Below, in pieces: positions 42,515 to 48,590 of a DNA stretch of 64,000 bases. The DNA is from Chitinophaga skermanii. Lineage in GTDB: Bacteria; Bacteroidota; Bacteroidia; Chitinophagales; Chitinophagaceae. The stretch covers positions 310,001 to 374,000 of the forward strand of contig NZ_QLLL01000002.1 of NCBI RefSeq assembly GCF_003259335.1, in the 5' to 3' direction. Numbering within the stretch: the stretch's first letter is position 1; each line of letters begins with the position of its first letter. Below the pieces are notes generated by a model. The model did no database searches. It worked only from the letters and a program-made list of their open reading frames with translations, and had not been told where the DNA came from. Both the position numbers and the translations under genes were made by a program.

Positions 42515-43126
42515 TTAAGCCTGCATTTTGTGCAAATAGAATAGGCAGAGGACGAGTAACTCGGGGCGAATGGATTTTTTAATGAGGGCATTGCGAACCA
42601 GTTGTAATCCGCGAGCCTTTTGGTTTTGAACCGTTTTATAAGCAATTCCCATATGTGCAGCAATTTCCTGGATCGACATACCATTGATAAATGATAATCG
42701 AATGACTTCCCGGCACTGAGTGGGCAACTGTTCAATTTCGTGGTACACCGCTTGCAACGCTTCCGATTGGATACGTGCATATTCGTAGGGTGCTTGCGTA
42801 GTGCTTTGCACCTTTTCGATTTCTTCGTGCGCTAATTGATGGCGTTTCTCGGACTTTATAAAATCCAAAGCGGCGTTATGTGCCACTGTAAACATAAATG
42901 ACTTCAACTTGGCCAAAGTGGCAAATTGGAAATTCCCTTCTAATAGCTTGATAAAAGTATCGGTTGCAATATCTTCTGCAGCAGTTTGCTGCTGGGTAAT
43001 TTGCTGGGTATAATAACACAATTGACGATAATACAAGCCATGCAAGGTTTTAAATGCCTCCTCCTGCATGCTTTGTAAACCAGCCAAAAGGCTGTATTCG
43101 TCGTATGTGCTACTTCCTAAATTCAA
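42515..43126 (-). CDS. ECF-type RNA polymerase sigma-70 factor, locus B
   Basis: A 203-aa sigma factor of the same class as that of locus A. Region 2: EEAFKTLHGLYYRQLCYYTQQITQQQTAAEDIATDTFIKLLEGNFQF, with MFTVAHNAALDFIK. Region 4: LPTQCREVIRLSFINGMSIQEIAAHMGIAYKTVQNQKARGLQLVRNALIK. The start is a TTG at 43126; the next in-frame ATG is at residue 20, which would cut into the helix DEYSLLAGLQSM that normally precedes region 2. A TAATTTTA -7-like element lies upstream. It heads locus B and is divergent from the hip module. Confidence 0.9.
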   Translation of the reverse strand: MNLGSSTYDEYSLLAGLQSMQEEAFKTLHGLYYRQLCYYTQQITQQQTAAEDIATDTFIKLLEGNFQFATLAKLKSFMFTVAHNAALDFIKSEKRHQLAHEEIEKVQSTTQAPYEYARIQSEALQAVYHEIEQLPTQCREVIRLSFINGMSIQEIAAHMGIAYKTVQNQKARGLQLVRNALIKKSIRPELLVLCLFYLHKMQA

Positions 43127-43230
43127 ATTCCGAATGTAAAAACGATAAAATTAGTAAAATCCGGGGTTATAGGCTAGGAGAAAAAAGGAGGAATGGCTGA
43201 TTTTTGGGGTGAAACGTGGTATAACACCTT

Positions 43231-43261
43231 GTTTAAAGCGAAGTTTAATACGCTTTTGAAC
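43231..43261. promoter_or_regulatory. Candidate HipB operator (inverted repeat)
   Basis: GTTTAAAGCG and CGCTTTTGAAC are near-perfect complements (one extra base) around a 10-bp spacer. They lie directly upstream of the -7-like element TAATTTTA (43283-43290) of hipB, which suits autoregulation by the XRE protein. Confidence 0.45.
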
Positions 43262-43308
43262 AATATTTTCTACTTTTTTTTGTAATTTTAATCAAAAAGC
43301 AAAGTATA

Positions 43309-43527
43309 ATGCGTAAAGAGATGGAAGAATTAGGGCACATATTACGGGAAAGAAGAGTGATGTTGGGGTTATTGCAACCTCAACTTGCAGATATTGCTGG
43401 AATAAGTACAAGAACTATTCAACTAGTAGAACAAGGAAAAGGCAATCCATCCTTAACCACTATCATGCAATTAGCAACACCTTTAGGCTTACAATTAGCA
43501 TTAACATTAAATGACCCAACCAAATAA
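43309..43527 (+). CDS. hipB: HipB-like XRE-family antitoxin/autorepressor
   Basis: A 72-aa helix-turn-helix protein: GHILRERRVMLGLLQPQLADIAGISTRTIQLVEQGKGNPSLTTIMQLATPLGLQLAL. This is the HipB form of the Cro/C1 fold, with the short C-terminal strand used for dimerisation. In Hip modules it binds operator DNA and the toxin kinase. Its ATG lies 19 bp after a -7-like element. The hipS-type gene follows 7 bp after the stop, in one operon. Confidence 0.9.
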   Translation: MRKEMEELGHILRERRVMLGLLQPQLADIAGISTRTIQLVEQGKGNPSLTTIMQLATPLGLQLALTLNDPTK

Positions 43528-43534
43528 GTAAAAG

Positions 43535-43870
43535 ATGAAAATCGTGCAGGTATATTATAATACTGAACTAGCAGGCATCTTGTCTAAAAATGGCGGCATT
43601 TACCGCTTTCAATATGACGAGGCTTACTTAAACAAACCAGGCAGTAAACCTATCAGCCTAACGATGCCATTAAAATTGAGTACTTATGAGAGTGACACAC
43701 TTTTCCCTGCATTTGTTAACCTTTTAAGTGAAGGAGCCAATAAAGCCTTCCAATCGAGGTCGTTTAAAATTGATGAGCGTGATTATTTTTCGCTTTTACT
43801 AGCAACTGAAGGAGGAGATAGAATTGGCCCTATATCAATCAAGCAATACCATGCACCAACACAAGATTAA
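43535..43870 (+). CDS. hipS: HipS-like protein (stand-alone HipA N-terminal subdomain)
   Basis: A 111-aa protein equivalent to the first subdomain of HipA: VYYNTELAGILSKNGGIYRFQYDEAYLNKPGSKPISLTMPLKLSTYESDTLFPAFVNLLSEGANK. In classical HipA this is fused to the kinase; here it is a separate gene, as in the tripartite HipBST modules where HipS acts as the antitoxin. Its last 20 nt overlap the kinase gene in another frame, so the proteins are probably made in a coupled way. No frameshift remnant rejoining the two is evident. Confidence 0.88.
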   Translation: MKIVQVYYNTELAGILSKNGGIYRFQYDEAYLNKPGSKPISLTMPLKLSTYESDTLFPAFVNLLSEGANKAFQSRSFKIDERDYFSLLLATEGGDRIGPISIKQYHAPTQD

Positions 43871-44846
43871 TGTTTGCCCGTCAACACTACGTGCAAATTT
43901 CAATACATATAGCCCCTTAGCGCAAGCAAACCTATTTGGTGAACGCACCAGGAGAGTATCACATATCTTACCGATGCTTTCTCCTAGCAACAATGTGAAA
44001 ATGTTTAACGAAAAGCGTCAACATATCAGCATTAGTGGTGTCCAGGAGAAATATTTTCTACGCCAGGTAAAGAACAATTTGAGTTTAACAGAAAATAATA
44101 GCACGCATATATTAAAACCAATCCCTTTAGAAAGGCTAGAACGTTTAAATGATTTACCTGCAAATGAGCATGTTACCATGCAAATTGCTAAACAAGTATA
44201 CCAACTTAAAACCGCCGAATGCGGCTTGATCTTCTTCGAAGATGGCAGCCCTGCCTATATTACCAAACGATTTGATTACAAACCTAATAGCGTCGATAAA
44301 TATGCTTTAGAAGACTTTGCAAGTTTACTTTCTAAATCCCCAATACATGAGGGGGATAGTTTTAAGTACAATGCTTCTTATCTTCAAATGGCTGAAATTA
44401 TACAGCAATATGTTGCAGCTGCCCCTGTAGCATTAGTTGAGTTTTATCAATTAATTGTTTTTAATTACCTGTTTGGGAATGGGGATGCACATTTAAAAAA
44501 CTTCTCCCTCATGGAAACCCAGCAAGGGGACTTCATGCTATCACCTGCTTATGATTTACTCTGCACTAAACTACATATCGATGATAGTGCATTAGCTTTG
44601 TATGGTGGAGATTACGATGAAGCATCATATTATCAGCATGGCACTTATACAGGTATGTCTTTTGTTGTTTTTGCTGAAAAAATAGGCATCTCCCCAAAGT
44701 TAGCGAGCCGTATAATTGAAAAGTTCCTAGAAAAATTACCCAAAGCCATAGCATTCATTAACCATAGTTTTCTAAGCGAGGAAGCAAAAACGCACTATAT
44801 CTATATCCTTCAAACACGTAAAAAGCTATTATCTATTCTAGCCTAA
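43851..44846 (+). CDS. hipT: HipT-like toxin serine/threonine kinase
   Basis: A 331-aa HipA-fold kinase lacking the N-terminal subdomain. The Gly-rich loop reads HISISGVQEKYFL, with Ser60 and Ser62 forming the S-x-S autophosphorylation motif reported for HipT. Lys89 (THILKP) is the likely ATP-anchoring lysine. The catalytic loop is FGNGDAHLKN (Asp212, Asn217) and the metal site SPAYDLL (Asp235). All key residues are present, so the toxin should be active. Known relatives phosphorylate aminoacyl-tRNA synthetases (GltX for HipA, TrpS for HipT); the target here cannot be read from the sequence. The ATG at 43851 is used; a TTG 27 bp upstream is unlikely. Confidence 0.9.
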   Translation: MHQHKINVCPSTLRANFNTYSPLAQANLFGERTRRVSHILPMLSPSNNVKMFNEKRQHISISGVQEKYFLRQVKNNLSLTENNSTHILKPIPLERLERLNDLPANEHVTMQIAKQVYQLKTAECGLIFFEDGSPAYITKRFDYKPNSVDKYALEDFASLLSKSPIHEGDSFKYNASYLQMAEIIQQYVAAAPVALVEFYQLIVFNYLFGNGDAHLKNFSLMETQQGDFMLSPAYDLLCTKLHIDDSALALYGGDYDEASYYQHGTYTGMSFVVFAEKIGISPKLASRIIEKFLEKLPKAIAFINHSFLSEEAKTHYIYILQTRKKLLSILA

Positions 44847-44942
44847 AATAGCACAATTCATTCACTATCAATTATTCATACAATACGGATGAATTTAATT
44901 TAACACTAAACAATTGATAATCAACACCAAAAAACTGCTGGG

Positions 44943-45041
44943 GATAGGCTTAGGATAGGCTTTAGATAGGGTCGAGATAGGCTTTAGATAGGGTGAGGAT
45001 AGGGTAAGGATAGGCTTTAGGTATATTTGGGATAGGGTACC
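44943..45041. repeat. 11-bp phased tandem array, GATAGG units (9)
   Basis: Nine consecutive units in strict 11-bp register, beginning at 44943, 44954, 44965, 44976, 44987, 44998, 45009, 45020 and 45031. Eight begin GATAGG; tails alternate between CTTTA-like and GTNNG-like (GATAGGCTTTA three times, GATAGGGTCGA, GATAGGGTGAG, GATAGGGTAAG). The unit starting 45020 is degenerate. The array begins 96 bp after the hipT stop. It has the same period as the arrays at 1261-1553 but no shared sequence. Confidence 0.88.
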
Positions 45042-45224
45042 CCCTTTTGAGTACTCGGTAACCATTATTCTACCCTATGCCAGGGACATATAATGATTTT
45101 TTTACGACCTTCTATAATAGTGTATTGTTTAAATGCACCCTGTACCTATACACATGATTGTGTAATCCGCACCATTCATCAAAGATCTTAATGTTTTCTA
45201 ATCCGATGATTTTCAAATAGATTG

Positions 45225-45232
45225 TATTTTTG
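45225..45232 (+). promoter_or_regulatory. Bacteroidota -7 promoter element (TATTTTTG)
   Basis: Exact match to TAnnTTTG, 38 bp before the antiporter start codon; the -33 region is weak. Confidence 0.5.
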
Positions 45233-45270
45233 TTAGGATTGATGAACATTATTAAAACCAGCGAACTAGA

Positions 45271-46875
45271 ATGATCCACCAGAATCTTTTATTGATTATG
45301 TTATTATTCTTCGCCATGGCCATGCTGTTTATGCTAAGCCAGCGCTTGAAGATATCATATCCTATTTTCTTAGTGATTGGCGGGCTTGGGATTAGTTTTA
45401 TCCCTGGTATGCCTAAAATCAACATCCACCCGGATATCGTTTTCCTTATATTTTTACCGCCTTTGCTCTTTGAGGCAGCGTGGTATACCAGTTGGAACCA
45501 TTTATGGAAATGGAAACGGTCGATACTGATTATGGGCTTTGGCCTTGTATTAGTTACCTCTACTGCCGTGGCTTATTTCGCGGTAGACATTATTCCAGGG
45601 TTTACGCTTGCATTGGGTTTCTTACTGGGTGGTATTATTTCCCCGCCTGATGCCGTAGCTGCTACCTCGGTGTTGAAAGGCATGCCTGTGCCCAAACGTG
45701 GTTTGGCCATTTTGGAAGGGGAAAGCTTGGTGAACGATGCGGCTTCGTTAACGGTACTTCGTTTCGCGATTGCGACGGTTATTAGCGGCACCTTCGTATT
45801 TGAGAAGGCAGCCACCGATTTTCTTGTATTGGCGGTTATGGGAGTATTTGTAGGCCTCGTGATTGCACACATCTTGTATTTGATCCTTCGTTTTTGGGTG
45901 AAATCGTCGAGCATTACTACGCCTATTACATTGATTGCCCCTTATTTGATGTATATCGTGGCGGAAGAATTCCATTGGTCGGGTGTACTGGCCGTGGTGA
46001 GTGGCGGGTTATTCCTGTCGTTTAGAAGTAGCGATTTCCTCGACTTCAATACGCGTATGCAAACCAAGGAAGTATGGGCTACATTGGGCTTCTTATTGAA
46101 CGGGTTCGTATTTATATTGATTGGTTTAGAATTACCGGTGATCATTAACGGCTTAGAGGGGTATAATATTCAAGAAGCAGTGGAATACTCGTTATTGATT
46201 AGCGCCATGGTAATTGTATTGCGCATTGTGATGGTGTTTATTGCCGATTATGTTCCGAGAATACTTTCTAAACGCATCCGTGAAAGCGAGAAAAGCCCGG
46301 GCTTTAAACTGTCGTTTATTACAGGTTGGGCCGGTATGCGCGGTGTAGTTTCTTTAGCATCGGCATTGGCCATTCCGCTTACTTTGGATAGTGGCGAAGC
46401 GTTCCCTCATAGGAACCTCATCATTTTCATCACATTCGTGGTCATTCTTGTAACCTTGGTGTTCCAAGGTTTAACCTTGCCATTGTTTATTAAATGGTTG
46501 AAGGTAGAAGAGATTGATGAAGTGATCCCGCACGAAGAACAAATCGAAAGTATCCGTTTAGAACTCGGCAAGCAATCGATTCAATACCTGGATGACAACT
46601 ACCAATACGAACTGAAACAATACGATAGTATTAGTCGTATTAAAGACAATTTAGCTACTACTGTAGCCACCCTTGAATCGCTCCACGAGAACGAGAAAAC
46701 AGCGCATGATGTAAGTACAGTACGTGGTTTGTATAACAAGGTGATGTTGGAATTGGTAGGTATTAGGCGTGAAGGCTTGATGAAACTCCGCGAATCGAAA
46801 AAGTATGATGATGAAGTGATTCGTATCATGGAAAACAACCTCGATTTAGAAGAAGCTCGCTTGTATAAAAACTAA
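45271..46875 (+). CDS. CPA1-family Na+/H+ antiporter (NhaP type)
   Basis: A 534-aa inner-membrane cation/proton antiporter with about 12 hydrophobic helices over residues 1-410, and an acidic cytoplasmic tail of about 120 residues that is largely helical and coiled-coil-like (EEIDEVIPHEEQIESIRLELGKQSIQYLDDNYQYELKQYDSI). CPA1 marks are GIISPPDAVAATSVLKGMPVPKRGLAILEGESLVNDAASLTVLRFAIA, including the conserved ND pair of the transport site, and GWAGMRGVVSLASALAIPL. It exports Na+ in exchange for protons for pH and salt homeostasis; K+ transport cannot be excluded. Monocistronic with its own promoter and terminator. Confidence 0.95.
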   Translation: MIHQNLLLIMLLFFAMAMLFMLSQRLKISYPIFLVIGGLGISFIPGMPKINIHPDIVFLIFLPPLLFEAAWYTSWNHLWKWKRSILIMGFGLVLVTSTAVAYFAVDIIPGFTLALGFLLGGIISPPDAVAATSVLKGMPVPKRGLAILEGESLVNDAASLTVLRFAIATVISGTFVFEKAATDFLVLAVMGVFVGLVIAHILYLILRFWVKSSSITTPITLIAPYLMYIVAEEFHWSGVLAVVSGGLFLSFRSSDFLDFNTRMQTKEVWATLGFLLNGFVFILIGLELPVIINGLEGYNIQEAVEYSLLISAMVIVLRIVMVFIADYVPRILSKRIRESEKSPGFKLSFITGWAGMRGVVSLASALAIPLTLDSGEAFPHRNLIIFITFVVILVTLVFQGLTLPLFIKWLKVEEIDEVIPHEEQIESIRLELGKQSIQYLDDNYQYELKQYDSISRIKDNLATTVATLESLHENEKTAHDVSTVRGLYNKVMLELVGIRREGLMKLRESKKYDDEVIRIMENNLDLEEARLYKN

Positions 46876-46893
46876 GTGCTGCTCACTCATAAG

Positions 46894-46926
46894 AAAAGCC
46901 TTCTCCATGGTAGAGAAGGCTTTTTT
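46894..46926 (+). terminator. Rho-independent terminator
   Basis: AAAAGCCTTCTC and GAGAAGGCTTTT enclose CATGGTA and continue into a T-run. Confidence 0.9.
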
Positions 46927-47016
46927 CGTTATATTCGTATTGAAGAAGAGCACCCCAAAACGCAAACATTTACAGTACTATAGCTCATTACCCCAACCCC
47001 AAAACGCAAACACCCC

Positions 47017-47553
47017 ATGAAAAATTTTTATCCAGAGAAGCCCATGGTGGGCTATCTGAACACCCAAGTTCCCATGACGGAAGTCATTTCCCAGCTACAA
47101 GCACTCGATGCTTTATTCGAAGTAAAACGCGCTTCGTATATCATGTTTCGCATCGAAAGTGCCAATGGTACAAGAGGCATTAATAACAACTTCGTTGGCG
47201 CCCAAGCCGATGGAGCCCGTTGGCCACAGAAATACGACGATAATATTACGGGCATTGTATTACGCAACGAAAACACTACGAACAAACCCCGGTTATTCGT
47301 GGCTTTTGATCGCTGGCAAACAAGCATCGACTTCTTACTAGAACGTGTATTCAACCGCGGGTTGTACGTAGGTGGCTATGCACACAAGATTGCAAAGATG
47401 CCGGTAAGGAGTGCGCACGACTTTGCCGTGGCCTATAAAAGAGATTGGGTTACAGGCAAATCTACCGCCAATCCTACGTCTACAGAGCTTAATGGCATCC
47501 TCTCGATGTACAAGCAAGCAAGCAAATTTTTCCAAGCGCCGAATATTTCGTAA
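47017..47553 (+). CDS. Unknown protein, 178 aa, with lysozyme-like pattern
   Basis: No family recognised with confidence. There is no signal peptide or membrane helix. The stretch RIESANGTRGINNNFVGAQADGARWP (residues 45-70) has the arrangement Glu-Ser ... Asn-Asn-Asn-Phe-x-Gly-x-Gln seen in lysozyme-like glucosaminidases and phage-type muramidases, where the Glu (here Glu47) is catalytic. A later YVGGYAHKIAKMP could be the C-terminal part of the fold. This match is by eye and weak. A 53-aa one-helix membrane protein follows after 29 bp, an arrangement like endolysin plus small membrane protein, but no other phage-like genes are near. Confidence 0.55.
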   Translation: MKNFYPEKPMVGYLNTQVPMTEVISQLQALDALFEVKRASYIMFRIESANGTRGINNNFVGAQADGARWPQKYDDNITGIVLRNENTTNKPRLFVAFDRWQTSIDFLLERVFNRGLYVGGYAHKIAKMPVRSAHDFAVAYKRDWVTGKSTANPTSTELNGILSMYKQASKFFQAPNIS

Positions 47554-47582
47554 CTTAAGGGGAAACCTAGCTACATAAAAAC

Positions 47583-47744
47583 ATGAGTAATTCAGTACAA
47601 CAAATCGGTGCAAGAGACCGTAAAATTCAAGCTGCTATGGAGAAGAAAAGATCCGTTGTGTTTGTGCGCGTGATCGCTATTCTCTTCGTATTGGGCATGT
47701 TAACATTATTAATCCTTGGCAAGTTCAAAGGATTGGCTGATTAA
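47583..47744 (+). CDS. Small single-pass membrane protein, 53 aa
   Basis: Starts MSNSVQQIGARDRKIQAAMEK. A basic stretch (KKR) precedes one strong hydrophobic helix (VVFVRVIAILFVLGMLTLLIL) and a short tail ends KGLAD. Positive-inside reasoning puts the N-terminus in the cytoplasm. It begins 29 bp after the 178-aa gene and is probably co-transcribed. Its TAA stop overlaps the TAA stop of the convergent gene at a shared TTAA. Function unknown. Confidence 0.65.
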   Translation: MSNSVQQIGARDRKIQAAMEKKRSVVFVRVIAILFVLGMLTLLILGKFKGLAD

Positions 47745-47950
47745 GCCGAGGTTGCGAAATGCAAACCGTGTTCGTTCATCGCTGCTGTAATAGCAGCGAT
47801 GGCGTTCGGCCCGATAGCATGCCATGCAGCAAACTCGCTTAGTGTGTATTTGCATAAGTCTTGCAAACAAGCAATATGATGCGCCTGTAAAGCCCGCTGG
47901 GCAGGTTTGGCCAGCTTAGGCAGCGGAATAGGATCTACTTGCTTTTTCAT
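47741..47950 (-). CDS. Stand-alone RNA polymerase alpha-CTD-like helix-hairpin-helix protein
   Basis: A 69-aa protein, PLPKLAKPAQRALQAHHIACLQDLCKYTLSEFAAWHAIGPNAIAAITAAMNEHGLHFA in core, with the IGPNAI turn of a helix-hairpin-helix and the overall layout of the alpha C-terminal domain. Such short proteins occur widely in Bacteroidota with no known function; DNA binding is plausible. The ATG at 47950 is used. A further ATG at 47995 would overlap the divergent gene's start. The two divergent genes share a 43-bp intergenic region. Confidence 0.8.
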   Translation of the reverse strand: MKKQVDPIPLPKLAKPAQRALQAHHIACLQDLCKYTLSEFAAWHAIGPNAIAAITAAMNEHGLHFATSA

Positions 47951-47993
47951 ACTTTGAAAGTAAGTTATTTCTATCACACCGTACCTTCGCAGC

Positions 47994-48533
47994 ATGGAAA
48001 ACCAATTTCTACAACTGGCTTATTTACAGGATGGCAACACCACCCAACAAGCTGCATTCGATTGCTTACAACAACACCAAGTATTCCAAGTACTTGCTGA
48101 TTTCCAGCCCATTCTTGTAGGCACTATTCCCATTCAAATCGATATCCCTGGTAGCGACCTGGACATTATTTGCTCCACGAGCGATACAGCGGCTTTTGTT
48201 GATTTGATGTGGCAACAGTTTGCTAGCATGCCGGGATTCCAAGTGAAGGAATTTGTATTACGCGGGCAACACAGCGTGGTAGCAAATTTCCTGCTGAATG
48301 GGATGCCTGTTGAGATATTCGCACAAAATACGCCGACTACCCTGCAATTTGCCTATATCCATATGCTGGTTGAAGATGCTATCATACGGGAAAAGGGCGA
48401 AGACTTCCGGCAATCGGTTATCAACCTTAAAAAGGCAGGACTAAAAACAGAGCCTGCATTTGCCGAATTATTAGGCTTGAACGGTGATCCTTACGAAGCT
48501 TTATACGAATTGTATTTCGCATCTTACCAATAA
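47994..48533 (+). CDS. DUF4269 family protein (nucleotidyltransferase-like)
   Basis: A 179-aa protein. GTIPIQIDIPGSDLDIICSTSDTAAFVDLMWQQFASMPGF (about residues 42-80) is the DUF4269 signature and resembles the G-S-D-x-D motif of minimal nucleotidyltransferases. VEIFAQNTPTTLQFAYIHMLVEDAIIREKGEDFRQSVINLKKAGLKTEPAFAELLGL covers the rest. The family is uncharacterised; nucleotidyl transfer is inference from the motif. A TACCTTCG -7-like element precedes the ATG. Confidence 0.85.
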   Translation: MENQFLQLAYLQDGNTTQQAAFDCLQQHQVFQVLADFQPILVGTIPIQIDIPGSDLDIICSTSDTAAFVDLMWQQFASMPGFQVKEFVLRGQHSVVANFLLNGMPVEIFAQNTPTTLQFAYIHMLVEDAIIREKGEDFRQSVINLKKAGLKTEPAFAELLGLNGDPYEALYELYFASYQ

Positions 48534-48568
48534 AAAAAGTCGTCTCCACTCAGTAGAGACGACTTTTT
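48534..48568. terminator. Bidirectional terminator
   Basis: AAAAAGTCGTCTC and GAGACGACTTTTT are perfect 13-bp complements around CACTCAGTA, serving the DUF4269 gene and the convergent GH92 gene. Confidence 0.92.
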
Positions 48569-48590
48569 CTTTTACCATATATCTTTATCA

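Larger units (their letters stand above)
44847..45270. other. Intergenic region with phased array and antiporter promoter
   Basis: Between hipT and the antiporter gene are AT-rich sequence, the 11-bp array, and a segment with a perfect -7 box. No gene is seen. Confidence 0.6.

Noticed and set aside
43824..43850. TTG start for the HipT kinase, or a single frameshifted HipA gene
   Set aside because: The ATG at 43851 gives the expected HipT N-terminus. HipS ends with its own natural C-terminus, and the arrangement matches known three-gene modules, so a sequencing or natural frameshift is unlikely.
47017..47744. Prophage remnant
   Set aside because: Apart from the weak lysozyme-like pattern and a small membrane protein, no structural, packaging or integration gene is present on either side.
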